Part shown: piece by piece, positions 8,732 through 22,150 of the stretch
Layout of the letters: each line of letters opens with the position of its first letter
Numbering within the stretch: position 1 is the first letter of the stretch
Origin: Curtobacterium pusillum
GTDB lineage: Bacteria; Actinomycetota; Actinomycetes; Actinomycetales; Microbacteriaceae
Length of the DNA: 64,000 nucleotides
Direction of reading: 5' to 3'
NCBI RefSeq assembly: GCF_007673235.1
Contig: NZ_VDZH01000001.1
Location: 797,261 to 861,260, forward strand
Notes under the pieces: model-generated
Database searches by the model: none
Told to the model about the DNA's origin: nothing
What the model saw: only the letters and a program-made list of their open reading frames with translations
Made by a program: the position numbers and the translations under genes

Positions 8732-9148
8732 TCAGTGACCGAAGTTGCCGCGGTAGTACTCGTAGACCCAGCCGACGAGCGTGATCGCCACGAGGGCGAG
8801 ACCGATCGGCACGATCCACAGGCCGGCGGCGACGCCGAGGAAGCACACCGCGACGGCGGCCGCCAGGAGGATGGGCCACCACGACCACGGGCTGAAGTGC
8901 CCGAGCTCGGCGTCGCCGTCCTCGATGTTGGCGTCCGGCCGGTCCTCGGGCAGCTCGCCGCCCTGGGAGGACATGACCTTGCCGAGGTAGAACGCGATGA
9001 ACGCGGACATGATCCCGGTGAGGCCGATGGCCACGGTGCCGACCCACTCCGGCTCGCCGTAGTAGATCAGCGACCAGATGGTGTACGCGGCGTCCGCGAG
9101 GATGAAGAACCCGAAGAGGATCCAGAACAGGTTGGTGTTGGCGCGCAT
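8732..9148 (-). CDS. ctaF: Cytochrome c oxidase subunit IV, actinobacterial type
   Basis: Small integral subunit of the aa3-type cytochrome c oxidase in the plasma membrane, 138 residues. Four hydrophobic segments are visible: two near the N-terminus (LFWILFGFFILADAAYTIW and an IGLTGIMSAFIAFYLG segment), and two after the acidic loop DRPDANIEDGD. The motif FSPWSWWPI and the C-terminal WVYEYYRG are typical of the actinobacterial CtaF family. It starts 4 nt after the ctaD stop, so it is in one operon with subunits I and II. It assists assembly or stability and has no catalytic metal site. Confidence 0.93.
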   Translation of the reverse strand: MRANTNLFWILFGFFILADAAYTIWSLIYYGEPEWVGTVAIGLTGIMSAFIAFYLGKVMSSQGGELPEDRPDANIEDGDAELGHFSPWSWWPILLAAAVAVCFLGVAAGLWIVPIGLALVAITLVGWVYEYYRGNFGH

Positions 9149-9152
9149 CGCC

Positions 9153-10892
9153 TTACTTCACCTCGCCCTTCGCGGCGTCGTAGGTCGGGGCATCGGGAGC
9201 GTCCTTCGCGGGACCCACGCCGATCGGCACACCCGCTTCGGGGTGGTTGAGGTCGAACGCCGGGGACTCCGAACGGATGCGCGGGATCGACGTGAAGTTG
9301 TGGCGCGGCGGCGGGCAGCTGGTGGCCCACTCGAGCGAGCGGCCGTAGCCCCACGGGTCGTTCACGGCGACCTTCGGCGCGTTCCGGGCGGTCACGTAGA
9401 CGTTGAAGATGAACGGCAGGAACGATATCGCGAGGATCATCGAGCCGATCGTCGACAGCTGGTTCATCCAGGTGAAGCCGTCGTTCGGCAGGTAGGTCGC
9501 GTACCGACGCGGCATGCCGATGACGCCCAGCCAGTGCTGGATGAGGAACGTCGTGTGGAACCCGATGAACAGGAGCCAGAAGTGGATCTTGCCGAGGCGC
9601 TCGTTGAGCATCTTGCCGGTCCACTTCGGCCACCAGAAGTAGAAGCCGGAGAACATCGCGAAGACGACGGTTCCGAAGACCACGTAGTGGAAGTGCGCGA
9701 CGACGAAGTACGAGTCGGACACGTGGAAGTCGAGCGGGGGCGACGCCAGGATCACACCGGTGAGACCACCGAACGTGAAGGTGATGAGGAAGCCGACGGC
9801 CCACAGCAGAGGCGTCTCGAAGGTGACCGAGCCGCGCCACATCGTGCCGACCCAGTTGAAGATCTTCACGCCGGTCGGGACCGCGATGAGCATCGTCATG
9901 AGCGAGAACCACGGGAGCAGGACGCCACCGGTGACGTACATGTGGTGCGCCCAGACCGTGACCGAGAGCGCTGCGATCGCGATGGTCGCGTAGACGAGGG
10001 TCTTGTACCCGAAGATCGGCTTGCGGCTGAACACCGGGAAGACCTCGGAGACGATGCCGAAGAACGGCAGCGCGATGATGTACACCTCGGGATGCCCGAA
10101 GAACCAGAAGAGGTGCTGCCAGAGCAGGGCACCGCCGTTGGCCGGGTTGAAGATCTGCGCCTCGAACACGCGGTCGAGGCCGAGGCCGAACAGCGCCGCG
10201 GCGAGGACCGGGAAGGCCATCAGCACGAGGAGCGCCGTCACGAGGGTGTTCCAGGTGAAGATCGACATGCGGAACATGGTCAGACCGGGGGCACGCATCG
10301 TGATGATCGTGGTGATGAAGTTCACCGCACCGAGGATCGTCGAGAAGCCGGTCATGCCGAGCCCGAAGACCCACAACGTGCCGCCGAGCCCTGGTGTGAA
10401 CGTCGTGTCACTCAGTGGCGCGTAGGCGAACCAGCCGAAGGACGCCGCACCCTGCGGGGTGAGGAAGCCACCGACCGCGATGAGCGAGCCGAACAGGTAG
10501 AGCCAGAAGGCGAAGCCGTTCAGACGCGGGAAGGCGACGTCCGGCGCACCGATCTGCAGCGGCATGATCGCGTTCGCGAAGCCGGAGAACAGCGGCGTCG
10601 CGAACATCAGCAGCATGATCGTGCCGTGCATCGTGAACAGCTGGTTGTACTGCTCCTTCGTCGCGACCACGTGCAGGCCGGGCTCGAAGAGCTGGGCACG
10701 GATCACGAGCGCCATCACACCTGCGAGCAGGAAGAAGATGAACGAGGCGATCAGGTACATGTACCCGATGGTCTTGTGGTCCGTGGAGGTGATCCACCGG
10801 ACGATGATGTTGCCCTTCCGACCGACCTTCGACGCCTGGAAGTCCGGCGTCGTGGTCTGTGCAGTCGGCTGGCCGACAAATGACGTTGTCAT
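9153..10892 (-). CDS. ctaD: Cytochrome c oxidase subunit I
   Basis: Catalytic haem-copper subunit of the aa3 oxidase, 579 residues and about 12 membrane helices. It reduces O2 to water and pumps protons. Ligand regions for haem a, haem a3 and CuB are visible: [10 protein letters not shown], the cross-linked [11 protein letters not shown] and [10 protein letters not shown], then HFHYV. The C-terminal cytoplasmic tail [20 protein letters not shown] is typical of actinobacteria. ATG at 10892. ctaC lies 12 nt upstream and ctaF 4 nt downstream. ctaE (subunit III) and the qcr genes are not in this window and probably form a separate operon, as in related genomes. Confidence 0.97.
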   Translation of the reverse strand: MTTSFVGQPTAQTTTPDFQASKVGRKGNIIVRWITSTDHKTIGYMYLIASFIFFLLAGVMALVIRAQLFEPGLHVVATKEQYNQLFTMHGTIMLLMFATPLFSGFANAIMPLQIGAPDVAFPRLNGFAFWLYLFGSLIAVGGFLTPQGAASFGWFAYAPLSDTTFTPGLGGTLWVFGLGMTGFSTILGAVNFITTIITMRAPGLTMFRMSIFTWNTLVTALLVLMAFPVLAAALFGLGLDRVFEAQIFNPANGGALLWQHLFWFFGHPEVYIIALPFFGIVSEVFPVFSRKPIFGYKTLVYATIAIAALSVTVWAHHMYVTGGVLLPWFSLMTMLIAVPTGVKIFNWVGTMWRGSVTFETPLLWAVGFLITFTFGGLTGVILASPPLDFHVSDSYFVVAHFHYVVFGTVVFAMFSGFYFWWPKWTGKMLNERLGKIHFWLLFIGFHTTFLIQHWLGVIGMPRRYATYLPNDGFTWMNQLSTIGSMILAISFLPFIFNVYVTARNAPKVAVNDPWGYGRSLEWATSCPPPRHNFTSIPRIRSESPAFDLNHPEAGVPIGVGPAKDAPDAPTYDAAKGEVK

Positions 10893-10904
10893 CTTTCGGA
10901 GCCC

Positions 10905-11804
10905 CTACTCGTTCTCGCTCGACGCCACCGGCGCCTTGTTGTCCGGTTCGTTCGTGTTGGTGTTGTACTCGTTGCCGAGCAGCCCCACCTTGCCCTGGTC
11001 CTTCAGGGTGTCGAGGTAGTCCTGGTACTGCGCCGGCGTCACGACCTTCACCTGGAAGAGCATGAGCGAGTGGTACTCACCGCAGAGCTCGGCGCACTTG
11101 CCCTGGTAGGTGCCGAGCTTCTCCGGGATGAAGTACTCGTAGTTCGTCTTGCCCGGGAGCATGTCCTTCTTGTACAGGAAGTCGATGATCCAGAAGGAGT
11201 GGTCGACGTCGCGCGAGGACAGCTCGATCTTGACCTTCTTGCCCTGGGGCAGGTACAGGGTCGGCAGCTGCGACTCGTCGATCGCGCCCTTGGCGTTCTC
11301 TTCTTCCTGGGCCTGGATGCCCTGGTAGTAGACGCTCTCGTCGGGGTTCTTCTGGTCGATGTAGTTGAAGTCCCATGCCCAGCGCTTGCCGTACACGTGC
11401 ACGGTGGCGTCCGGGTTGGTGAACGGCTTCTCGATCGCGGCCTGGTCCTTCGCGGTGAAGGCGAAGAAGCCGAGGACGAGGATCAGCGGCACGATCGTGT
11501 AGAAGATCTCGAGCGGCATGTTGTACCGCATCTGCACCGGCAGGCCGGTCTGGCCCTTGCGGCGGCGGTAGACGATGGCGGCCCAGATGATGAGGCCCCA
11601 GACGATCAGACCGACCGCGAGCAGGACGACCCAGCTGGTGGTCCACAGGCCGACGATGCGGCTCGTGTGGTTGGTGACGTCCTTCGTCTCCTCCGTGCCG
11701 GGGAGCCATCCGTTCAGCTGCTGCTGCGTGCAGCCAGCCAGTGCGATGACCAGACCGACGGCCACCGGGACGGCCGCCCAACGTATACGGCGATTCGAAC
11801 GCAC
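10905..11804 (-). CDS. ctaC: Cytochrome c oxidase subunit II
   Basis: Carries the CuA centre that takes electrons from cytochrome c, 299 residues. GTG start at 11804 with GAGAGGT upstream. The N-terminal signal ends in a lipobox (LAGC), so the protein is probably lipid-anchored and also has two membrane helices (WVVLLAVGLIVWGLIIWAAI and FYTIVPLILVLGFFAFT). The extracellular cupredoxin domain contains the CuA motif CAELCGEYHSLM. A Glu/Lys insertion follows YYQGIQAQEEENAKG. First gene of the ctaCDF operon. Its promoter must lie in 11805-12005, where I see no clear box. Confidence 0.96.
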   Translation of the reverse strand: MRSNRRIRWAAVPVAVGLVIALAGCTQQQLNGWLPGTEETKDVTNHTSRIVGLWTTSWVVLLAVGLIVWGLIIWAAIVYRRRKGQTGLPVQMRYNMPLEIFYTIVPLILVLGFFAFTAKDQAAIEKPFTNPDATVHVYGKRWAWDFNYIDQKNPDESVYYQGIQAQEEENAKGAIDESQLPTLYLPQGKKVKIELSSRDVDHSFWIIDFLYKKDMLPGKTNYEYFIPEKLGTYQGKCAELCGEYHSLMLFQVKVVTPAQYQDYLDTLKDQGKVGLLGNEYNTNTNEPDNKAPVASSENE

Positions 11805-12005
11805 TGTTACCTCTCGGAAGACGTGAAACCGGAGCAGCCTGCGACGCGAAGGTCGCGCATGGCCCGCTCCCAGCTTGGTTGGAACACTCCTAGCTTACTC
11901 GCAGCTGGAGACCCCTCGCGCACACGCGACACGCGATCGGCCGCGATCCGCACCCGCCCCGGGCGCGTTTTCCCTGGTCGTGACGGATGCCACGCCCGGG
12001 GAACG

Positions 12006-12046
12006 CACGAGCGGGGAGCGACCGTGTCGGTCACTCCCCGCTCGTG
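12006..12046 (-). terminator. Terminator hairpin after erpA
   Basis: 18-bp stem CACGAGCGGGGAGCGACC / GGTCACTCCCCGCTCGTG with one mismatch and a 5-nt loop, 16 nt past the stop of the Fe-S carrier gene. It separates that gene from ctaC. Confidence 0.72.
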
Positions 12047-12062
12047 TCGGGTCGACGGGCGA

Positions 12063-12437
12063 TCAGTGGAAGCTGTCGCCACACGCGCAGCTGCCCTGCG
12101 CGTTGGGGTTGTCGATCGTGAAGCCCTGCTTCTGGATGGTGTCCTCGAAGTCGATCGAGGCACCGTCGAGGTACGGGACGCTCATCTTGTCGACGACGAC
12201 CTCGACACCGGGCTCGAACTCGGCCGTGGTGTCACCGTCGAGCAGCCGCTCGTCGAAGTAGAGCTGGTAGATCAGTCCGGAGCAGCCGCCGGGCTGCACC
12301 GCGAGACGCAGGCGGAGGTCGTCGCGACCCTCCTGCTCGAGGAGGCTCGCCACCTTCGCCGCGGCCGCGTCGCTGAGCAGGACGCCGTGCGAGGGCGTCT
12401 CGGTCGCCGGTGCGTTCTCGGTGATGGTGTCGCTCAT
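12063..12437 (-). CDS. erpA: A-type iron-sulfur cluster carrier (ErpA/HesB family)
   Basis: Delivers Fe-S clusters to apoproteins. 124 residues from ATG 12437 (GGAGGGAGA upstream). The three cluster-binding cysteines are present: GGCSG in the middle and CACGDSF at the C-terminus. A disordered N-terminal stretch of about 20 residues (MSDTITENAPATETPSHG) precedes the fold. It sits upstream of ctaC, a position also seen in other actinobacteria near the cytochrome oxidase and bc1 genes, and a role in maturing respiratory Fe-S proteins is plausible. A terminator separates it from ctaC, so the two are not one transcript. Confidence 0.92.
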   Translation of the reverse strand: MSDTITENAPATETPSHGVLLSDAAAAKVASLLEQEGRDDLRLRLAVQPGGCSGLIYQLYFDERLLDGDTTAEFEPGVEVVVDKMSVPYLDGASIDFEDTIQKQGFTIDNPNAQGSCACGDSFH

Positions 12438-12495
12438 CCGCGCGTCTCCCTCCGGGCGGTGTGGTTCACCGCTCCTGGTCCGATTGTAAGCACCG

Positions 12496-13941
12496 TCAGC
12501 CGCGAGTCGCGAGACGCGCGAGCAGGATCGTCTCCGATGCGATCGCGCGGTGCAGCACGCCGAGGTGCTGCGACTCGTTCGGGCTGTGCGCACGGGTGTC
12601 CGGGTCCTCGACGCCGGTGACGAGGATCTGTGCCTCCGGGAACTCCGCCGCGAGGTCCGACACGAACGGGATCGACCCGCCGATGCCCTGCTCGACGGCG
12701 TCGTTGCCCCAGCCCTCGCGCATCGCGGTCCGCGCCTCCTGGACAGCCCAGCCGGCGGTGTCCACCAGGAACCCGTCGCCGGCGTCCGGCTCGGTGAGTT
12801 CGATCTGCGCACCGAACGGCACGTGCTCGCGCAGGTGGCGCTCGACCGCCGCGGCGGCCTCGGATGCGTCCTGGCCGGGAGCGACCCGGACCGAGACCCG
12901 GGCGGACACCGTCGGCAGCAGCGTGTTCGACGCGTTCGCGACGCTCGGCACGTCCATGCCCGTGACGGTGATCGACGGCTGGAACCACATGCGGGACAGG
13001 ACGTCGCCGCGGCCGACCGGTCGGACACCCGGCAGGAGGGCTGCGTCCGTCGCGAGCTCGTCCTCGGTGCGGGCCGGTACCGGGGCGTCGTAGGAGGTCA
13101 GCCCCTCGACCGCGACCGAGCCGTCGTCGTCGTGCAGGGACGCGAGCAGCCGGACCATCGGGATCATGGCGTCGGGTGCCGCTCCCCCGAACATGCCGCT
13201 GTGGCTCGCGTGCTCGAGCGTCGTCAGGGTCAGCTTGAACGTGACGTTGCCGCGGAGGGACACCGTGATCGACGGGACCTCGGTGGACCAGTTGTCGCTG
13301 TCGGCCACCACGATGACGTCCGCCGCCAGGTGCTCCTTCCGCTCGCGGAGGAAGGTGCGGAACGACCGGGAGCCGAACTCCTCCTCGCCCTCGACGAACA
13401 GCACGACGCCGAGGTCGAGGTCGTCGCCGAACTGCGCGTGCACCGCCCGGAGCGAGGCGATGTGGGTCATGACGCCGGCCTTGTCGTCCGAGGCGCCGCG
13501 ACCGTACAGGCGGTCACCGCGGAGCGTCGGCTCGAACGGCGGGGTCTCCCACAGCGCGTCGTCGCCCTGGGGCTGCACGTCGTGGTGGGCGTAGAGCATG
13601 ACGGTGGGCTTGCCGTTGCGGGCCGGGCGGACCGCGAGCACCGCCGGCTGCCCGAGCTCGCCGCCGGTGGACTCGGCGTCCGCGGTGTCACCGGAGACCG
13701 CCGAACGCACGATCCGCACCGCGTCGCCCGCGAACACGCCCGTCGACCGCGCGAGGTCCGCGACGGCCTCGGCGCTGGCCCGGACGTCGGCCGGGTCGAA
13801 GGCCGACCAGGACACCGACGGCAGCCGCACGAGGGCGGAGAGGTCGGCGATCGTGGTGGGGAGCGCTCCCTGCACGTGTTCGCGCAGGGCGTCGAGGAGT
13901 GCGGGGTCGGTCGCGGGGCTGTGCTGTGCGGTGTCGGTCAT
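12496..13941 (-). CDS. M20 family metallo-dipeptidase
   Basis: Zinc exopeptidase of the M20/M25/M40 family, 481 residues, cleaving dipeptides or N-acyl amino acids in the cytoplasm. Metal-ligand motifs are LYAHHDVQPQGD, then RGASDDKAG, and the catalytic pair in VEGEEEFGS. The late metal histidine lies in the HSPNE region near the C-terminus. The dimerisation domain is between about residues 215 and 370. ATG 13941 is taken as start, 53 bp from the divergent DUF3043 gene. It is followed downstream by the Fe-S carrier after 58 bp. Substrate unknown. The family name dipeptidase is the usual label. Confidence 0.9.
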   Translation of the reverse strand: MTDTAQHSPATDPALLDALREHVQGALPTTIADLSALVRLPSVSWSAFDPADVRASAEAVADLARSTGVFAGDAVRIVRSAVSGDTADAESTGGELGQPAVLAVRPARNGKPTVMLYAHHDVQPQGDDALWETPPFEPTLRGDRLYGRGASDDKAGVMTHIASLRAVHAQFGDDLDLGVVLFVEGEEEFGSRSFRTFLRERKEHLAADVIVVADSDNWSTEVPSITVSLRGNVTFKLTLTTLEHASHSGMFGGAAPDAMIPMVRLLASLHDDDGSVAVEGLTSYDAPVPARTEDELATDAALLPGVRPVGRGDVLSRMWFQPSITVTGMDVPSVANASNTLLPTVSARVSVRVAPGQDASEAAAAVERHLREHVPFGAQIELTEPDAGDGFLVDTAGWAVQEARTAMREGWGNDAVEQGIGGSIPFVSDLAAEFPEAQILVTGVEDPDTRAHSPNESQHLGVLHRAIASETILLARLATRG

Positions 13942-13994
13942 GCCCGGTAATCTAGAGGACGATCCAGCACGCACACCGCCGTTAGGAACGCACC

Positions 13995-14570
13995 GTGGCG
14001 AAGGCAGCCCCCAAGACCAACACGACCGTGAACCCCACCGAGGACGAACTCCTCGAGCAGGGGAAGGGTCGGCCGACCCCGAGCCGTCGCGAGCGTGAGG
14101 CCGCCAACCGCCGCCCCCTCGTCGGCAACAGCCCGGTGGACAAGAAGGCCGCACGCGCACGCCTCACGAACGAGCGCGAGCGGGCCCGCGTCGGCATGGC
14201 CAACGGCGAGGAGCGCTACCTCCCCGCGAAGGACCGGGGCGATCAGCGCCGGTTCGTGCGCAACTGGATCGACGCCCGCTGGAACGTCGGCGAGATCATG
14301 ATGCCGGTGCTCGTGCTGTTCCTGATCGTCGGTTTCGCGGCGTCGCAGACGGTCATCGCGTCCTACGCGCTCCTGCTCGTCTGGGCGTTCGTGGCGCTCT
14401 TCGTGCTCGACTGCGTCATCCTCTGGCTGTCCTTCCGCAAGAAGCTGACGAACAAGTTCGGCTCGATGCAGCGCGGCACGTTCCTCTACATCCTCACGCG
14501 TGCGTGGCAGCTGCGCTTCCTGCGTCTGCCGAAGCCGCAGGTCAAGCGCGGCGAGTACCCCACCGTCTGA
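13995..14570 (+). CDS. DUF3043 membrane protein
   Basis: Actinobacteria-specific protein of unknown function, 191 residues, GTG start at 13995. A long charged cytoplasmic N-terminus (EREAANRRPLVGNSPVDKKA, then RYLPAKDRGDQRRFVRNWID) precedes two membrane helices (IMMPVLVLFLIVGFAA and YALLLVWAFVALFVLDCVIL). The motif of Arg-rich N-terminus plus PAKDRGxxRRFVRxWxD is the hallmark of the family. It stands as a single-gene unit, divergent from the dipeptidase and followed by its own terminator. Confidence 0.88.
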   Translation: MAKAAPKTNTTVNPTEDELLEQGKGRPTPSRREREAANRRPLVGNSPVDKKAARARLTNERERARVGMANGEERYLPAKDRGDQRRFVRNWIDARWNVGEIMMPVLVLFLIVGFAASQTVIASYALLLVWAFVALFVLDCVILWLSFRKKLTNKFGSMQRGTFLYILTRAWQLRFLRLPKPQVKRGEYPTV

Positions 14571-14578
14571 CCCACCGC

Positions 14579-14610
14579 GAAGCGCCGTCCGGCTCGCCGG
14601 GCGGCGCTTC
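14579..14610 (+). terminator. Terminator hairpin after the DUF3043 gene
   Basis: 14-bp stem GAAGCGCCGTCCGG / CCGGGCGGCGCTTC with one G-T pair and a 4-nt loop, starting 8 nt past the stop. It is the classic position for an intrinsic terminator. Confidence 0.75.
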
Positions 14611-14637
14611 GTCGTGTCCGGCCCGGCGCGTTCCGAG

Positions 14638-14700
14638 CGCCGAGATCGCGAGAAGTGCCGCTCCGCGGCGCGCCGAGCAGCACAACGTGCGATCTCGGCG
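14638..14700. repeat. Family C-like inverted repeat (C1)
   Basis: Perfect 12-bp arms CGCCGAGATCGC / GCGATCTCGGCG enclosing AGAAGTGCCGC and AGCACAACG segments. It resembles the GAGGTCGC...TGCCGC elements at 22300, 43123, 60009 and 60182 in reduced form. It lies between the convergent DUF3043 and pyrD genes, 37 nt past the pyrD stop, so it may also end pyrD transcription. Confidence 0.6.
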
Positions 14701-14737
14701 TCCCGCGAAGGCCCCGCGTCGCGCGGGCGACCCCGCG

Positions 14738-15814
14738 TCAGCGCGCTGCGCGCCGCAGGCGCCGCCGACGCAGGCGGTTGATGCGCGTCGCCCAGCTCGG
14801 CCCCTCGTAGAGGAACGCCGTGTAGCCCTGCACGAGCGTGGCCCCCGCGTCGATGCGGTCCTGCACGTCCTGCTCGCTCGTCACGCCGCCGACCGCGATC
14901 ACGCAGAAGTCGTCCGGCACCGCAGCCCGCACACGCCGCAGCACGTCGAGGGAACGAGCCGCCACGGGAGCGCCGGACAGTCCCCCGGCCCCCATCGCCG
15001 ACACCTCGGCGTCCGGGGTCACGAGGCCGTCCCGCGAGATCGTGGTGTTGTTCGCGATGACGCCGGCCAACCCGAGCGACACCGCGAGCTCGGCGATCGC
15101 GTCGACCTGTTCGTCGGTGAGGTCCGGCGCGATCTTCACGAGGACCGGCACCTTCCCGGCGGCATCGCGCACGGCGGTGAGCAGCGGACGGAGCTGGTCG
15201 AGCTCCTGCAGGCCGCGGAGTCCCGGCGTGTTCGGCGAGCTGACGTTGACCGCCAGGTAGTCGGCGAACGGGGCGAGGCGCCGCGTGGACTCGAGGTAGT
15301 CGTCGATCGCGTCGGCGACGTCGACGACCCGGCTCTTGCCGATGTTGACGCCGATGACCGGACGACCGGGGTTCCGGCGGGCGCGCTCGAGCTTGCGGGC
15401 CGCGGCAGCGGCCCCGTGGTTGTTGAAGCCCATCCGGTTGATGAGCGCGCGGTCCGCGATGAGCCGGAAGAGCCGCGGGCGTTCGTTGCCGGGCTGGGGC
15501 TTCGCGGTGATGGTGCCGACCTCGACGTGCCCGAACCCGAGGACCCCGAGTCCGGCGATGCCGCGGGCGTCCTTGTCGAACCCGGCGGCCAGGCCGAACC
15601 GCGACGGGAAGTGGATCCCCATCGTGGTCACGCCGTCCATCGCCGAGGGCCGGGAGTACCGCTCGACGAGTCCACGCACGATCGGCACGTGCGGCAGGGC
15701 CTTGATGACGGCGAAGGCGATGTGGTGGGCGCGCTCCGGGTCCATGTTCGCGAACACGGAGCGGAACACGACGGCGTACCCGCCGCGGACGATGCGTTCC
15801 GCGATGCCGCTCAC
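14738..15814 (-). CDS. pyrD: Dihydroorotate dehydrogenase, quinone-dependent (class 2)
   Basis: Oxidises dihydroorotate to orotate in pyrimidine synthesis, passing electrons to the quinone pool. 358 residues, GTG at 15814 overlapping the nrdR stop (GTGA). The N-terminal helical part (residues 1-45) is the membrane-associated extension typical of class 2. FMN-barrel motifs are [29 protein letters not shown] (catalytic Ser) and [11 protein letters not shown]. The C-terminus is Arg-rich ([15 protein letters not shown]). It is the last gene of a hisD-nrdR-pyrD run. Co-location with nrdR links pyrimidine and deoxynucleotide supply. Confidence 0.95.
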   Translation of the reverse strand: MSGIAERIVRGGYAVVFRSVFANMDPERAHHIAFAVIKALPHVPIVRGLVERYSRPSAMDGVTTMGIHFPSRFGLAAGFDKDARGIAGLGVLGFGHVEVGTITAKPQPGNERPRLFRLIADRALINRMGFNNHGAAAAARKLERARRNPGRPVIGVNIGKSRVVDVADAIDDYLESTRRLAPFADYLAVNVSSPNTPGLRGLQELDQLRPLLTAVRDAAGKVPVLVKIAPDLTDEQVDAIAELAVSLGLAGVIANNTTISRDGLVTPDAEVSAMGAGGLSGAPVAARSLDVLRRVRAAVPDDFCVIAVGGVTSEQDVQDRIDAGATLVQGYTAFLYEGPSWATRINRLRRRRLRRAAR

Positions 15815-16299
15815 GCGCCGGCCCCGGCCGGTGATGCGGCCCCGGCCCCGCCGTGGTGGTCGATGCGCAGCTGCCCGATGGCGTCCTCGAAGTCCTCGAG
15901 CGAGTCGAAGGCCTGGTAGACGCTCGCGAACCGCAGGAAGGCGACCTCGTCGAGTTCCCGGAGGGGATCGAGGATCGCCAGTCCGATGTCGTTCGCGTCG
16001 ATCTGGCTGGACCCGGACGAGCGGACGGTCTCCTCGACGCGCTGTGCCAGCACCGCCAGGTCGCCGTCCGTCACCGGGCGGCCCTGGCACGCCTTGCGCA
16101 CGCCGGAGACGATCTTGTCGCGGCTGAACGCTTCGGTGACCCCGTTGCGCTTCACCACGTTGAGCGAGGCGGTCTCGGTGGTCGAGAAGCGCCGCCCGCA
16201 GTTGGGGCACTGACGACGGCGACGGATGGAGGTTCCGTCGTCGCTCGTACGGGAGTCGACGACGCGGGAGTCCGGGTGGCGGCAGAAGGGGCAGAACAT
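15811..16299 (-). CDS. nrdR: Transcriptional repressor NrdR
   Basis: ATP/dATP-sensing repressor of ribonucleotide reductase operons, 162 residues. The N-terminal zinc ribbon uses CPFC and CPNC with the basic loop [15 protein letters not shown]. The ATP-cone spans about residues 47-137. The start reads [17 protein letters not shown], with Phe at position 2 where most homologues have Arg or Lys. The tail is Gly/Ala-rich. It follows hisD after 13 nt and overlaps pyrD by 4 nt. Its targets (NrdR boxes before nrd genes) are not in this window. Confidence 0.96.
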   Translation of the reverse strand: MFCPFCRHPDSRVVDSRTSDDGTSIRRRRQCPNCGRRFSTTETASLNVVKRNGVTEAFSRDKIVSGVRKACQGRPVTDGDLAVLAQRVEETVRSSGSSQIDANDIGLAILDPLRELDEVAFLRFASVYQAFDSLEDFEDAIGQLRIDHHGGAGAASPAGAGA

Positions 16300-16312
16300 G
16301 GCGTCCCCCAGG

Positions 16313-17620
16313 CTATCGGTTCGTGCGCTCCGTCACGGCGGCGCCGTGCGCGGGGAGCTGTTCCTCGGTGGAGAGGGCGACGATGTGCCCGGCGACCTCG
16401 GACAACGCCGAGGGCGTGTACCGGATGACCTGCTGCGGCCGGAGGAACGTCGACGCGGACAGCCCGGAGCCGAACCGCGCCTGACCGCCGGTCGGGAGCA
16501 CGTGGTTCGACCCGGCGAGGTAGTCCCCCAGGCTGACCGGCGTGCTCGGCCCGACGAACACCGCACCGGCTGCGTCGATCGACGCGAGGACCGCGTCGTC
16601 GTCGGCCGTCTGGATCTCGAGGTGCTCCGGCCCGTACGCGTTGCTGACGGTTGCGGCGTCGGCGAGCGAGTCCACCAGCACGATCGCGGACTGCGGTCCG
16701 TCCAGGGCGGTCTGGAGGCGCGCAGCAGTCCCCAGCGCCGACACCCGTGACGGGATGGCGGCTTCCACCGCATCGGCGAACGTCGCCGACGTCGTCACCA
16801 GCACACTGCCGGCCTGCTCGTCGTGCTCGGCCTGGCTGATGAGGTCGGCGGCCACGAACCCCGCGTCGGCGGTGTCGTCGGCGATCACGAGGATCTCGGT
16901 CGCGCCGGCCTCGGCGTCGATGCCCACGACCCCGCGCACCAGGCGCTTCGCCGCGGCGACGTAGTTGTTCCCGGGACCGGTGACGAGGTCGACCGGCTCG
17001 AGACCGATCGACGGCACGCCGTACGCCAACGCGCCGATCGCCCCGGCACCGCCCATCGCGTAGACCTCGTCGATGCCGAGGAGCCCGGCGGCCGCGAGGA
17101 TCGTCGGGTGCACCGCCCCGCCGTGGTCCCGCTGCGGCGGCGACACGAGGGCGATCGAACCGACGCCGGCGACCTGGGCGGGGACGACGTTCATCACGAC
17201 GCTCGACGGGTACACGGCCTTGCCACCGGGGACGTAGAGCCCCACGCGGCGCATCGGCTGCCAGCGCTGGTGCACCTCGGCGCCGTCGGCCAGCGTGGTG
17301 ACGGACGCGGCCGGCACCTGTGCGGCGCTCGCGGCTCGGACGCGGCGGATCGCCTCGTCGAGGGATCCGCGGAGCGCGGGCGCCAGCCCGGCGACGGCTG
17401 CGGCGATCTCGGCGTCCGGCACGCGCACGTACTCCGGCGCTCCCCCGTCGAACCGCTCGGCCTGCTCGCGCAGCGCGGACTCGCCGTGCTCCCGGACCGC
17501 GTCCACGAGCTCGCGGGCGGCGTCGACGGCGTGCGAGACGTCACCAGCGGCGCGGGGCATGAGTCGGAGGAGTTCGGCACGGGCGGGGAGCCCGCCGCGG
17601 AGGTCGATTCGCTGCATCAT
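16313..17620 (-). CDS. hisD: Histidinol dehydrogenase
   Basis: Catalyses the last two steps of histidine synthesis (histidinol to histidine, NAD-dependent, zinc enzyme), 435 residues. Visible hallmarks are [32 protein letters not shown] and the zinc/catalytic segment [11 protein letters not shown], then [15 protein letters not shown]. Two ATGs start the gene at 17620 and 17617. In this genome it is not with the remaining his genes but leads a hisD-nrdR-pyrD unit. The upstream gap holds a family A hairpin that isolates it from the APH-fold gene. Confidence 0.96.
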   Translation of the reverse strand: MMQRIDLRGGLPARAELLRLMPRAAGDVSHAVDAARELVDAVREHGESALREQAERFDGGAPEYVRVPDAEIAAAVAGLAPALRGSLDEAIRRVRAASAAQVPAASVTTLADGAEVHQRWQPMRRVGLYVPGGKAVYPSSVVMNVVPAQVAGVGSIALVSPPQRDHGGAVHPTILAAAGLLGIDEVYAMGGAGAIGALAYGVPSIGLEPVDLVTGPGNNYVAAAKRLVRGVVGIDAEAGATEILVIADDTADAGFVAADLISQAEHDEQAGSVLVTTSATFADAVEAAIPSRVSALGTAARLQTALDGPQSAIVLVDSLADAATVSNAYGPEHLEIQTADDDAVLASIDAAGAVFVGPSTPVSLGDYLAGSNHVLPTGGQARFGSGLSASTFLRPQQVIRYTPSALSEVAGHIVALSTEEQLPAHGAAVTERTNR

Positions 17621-17672
17621 CAGGCGCCAAGCCTACCGAGCCGTGCCGACAGCCAGCGCGGAGGTGACCAGC

Positions 17673-17722
17673 TGACGGCCTGGAGGCGTGTGGCGGGACC
17701 GCCCCGCGCCTCCAGGCCGTCA
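17673..17722. terminator. Family A hairpin, copy between APH gene and hisD
   Basis: 50-nt inverted repeat: 24-bp arms with two mismatches around a 2-nt centre. The right arm includes the stop codon of the APH-fold gene (TGA at 17722-17720), so the coding sequence runs directly into the hairpin. It carries the CTGGAGGCG arm of family A but a GGCGGGACCGCC core instead of TGCCAGCTGGCA. Confidence 0.65.
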
Positions 17723-18514
17723 GACCAGCGCGTCGATGACGGGCCGGTGCCGGTCCGCCCCGGCCGCGTCCCACCCGCCGAGCAGGTGGAGCGTCGCGAT
17801 GCGGAACGCGAGCGCGCGCACCAGCAGCTGCGGCCAGTCGGCGACACCGTCACCGAGTGCGCCCAGGCCGTCCAGCGGGAACCCGTGCCAGCAGACGGCG
17901 TCCGCCGCGGCGATCGCGGCGCCGAGCCCGGCCGGGCGCCAGTACGGCGGCCAGTCGATGACGGTCGGCGGGGACCCGTCGGCGAACAGCACGTTGCCGA
18001 GGAGGTCGCCGTGCACGAGCTGGGACGGCGCGTGGACCGGCTGGAAGGCCGCGGCGAGCCGGTCGAGCGACGGGTCGCACGGCAGCGGCTCCTCGTCCCA
18101 GGCCATCCGGTCGGCTCGGCTCCAGGGGTCGTCCGACCGGCCGCGGTCCGGCCCGTCGCCGAGGAACGCCGGGCGGTCGACGTGTGCGAGCGCCCGGTGG
18201 AAGACCGCCCCGGCGCGGATGACGTCCTCGACCCGGGTCTCGTCGGCGTGGCCGGGCAGGAACTCCCAGGCCTCCCAGTCCCCCGCACGCCAGCCGCCGT
18301 CGGCCGCCGCGATCGGCCGAGGGGTCCGGAACGCCGGCGAGTGCGGCAGTCCGGCGAGGACGTCCGCGCGCCAGTCGGTCACCACGGCCCCGTCGTGCGG
18401 GCGCAGCACCACGTCACCGGCGCGCCACGTCAGCCCGCGACCGCCGGCGAGCCGTTCGAGGGACGCACCGCCGACACCGAAGGCGCGGAGCACCCCGGCG
18501 GGCGGCCCGGCCAT
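17720..18514 (-). CDS. Aminoglycoside phosphotransferase-fold kinase (APH family)
   Basis: 264-residue protein of the APH/choline kinase fold. The Brenner-type catalytic loop is SQLVHGDLLGNVLF (Asp in HGD) and the metal-binding Asp is in TVIDWPPYWRPAG. The N-terminal lobe is shortened, with GLTWRAGDVVLRPHD in place of a clear nucleotide loop. Substrate unknown. The label does not imply antibiotic resistance. ATG 18514 lies 2 nt after the dnaE stop, so it is transcribed with dnaE. A dnaE-APH pairing occurs in other Microbacteriaceae as far as I recall, but a functional link is not established. Confidence 0.8.
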   Translation of the reverse strand: MAGPPAGVLRAFGVGGASLERLAGGRGLTWRAGDVVLRPHDGAVVTDWRADVLAGLPHSPAFRTPRPIAAADGGWRAGDWEAWEFLPGHADETRVEDVIRAGAVFHRALAHVDRPAFLGDGPDRGRSDDPWSRADRMAWDEEPLPCDPSLDRLAAAFQPVHAPSQLVHGDLLGNVLFADGSPPTVIDWPPYWRPAGLGAAIAAADAVCWHGFPLDGLGALGDGVADWPQLLVRALAFRIATLHLLGGWDAAGADRHRPVIDALV

Positions 18515-18516
18515 CG

Positions 18517-22050
<3,534 letters not shown>

Positions 22051-22150
22051 GGAACCTCCGGTTCGCGGGAGCTGCTGCGGTCTCGGAACAGCCTAACCTC
22101 GCCCACCCACATTCCCGGGCGCGTCGATCACGTCGGACCCCGAGGTCGCA

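Noticed and set aside
17720-18514. Antibiotic-resistance phosphotransferase
   Set aside because: The fold matches aminoglycoside kinases but the context is dnaE and no close resistance signature was seen. It is kept as a kinase of unknown substrate.
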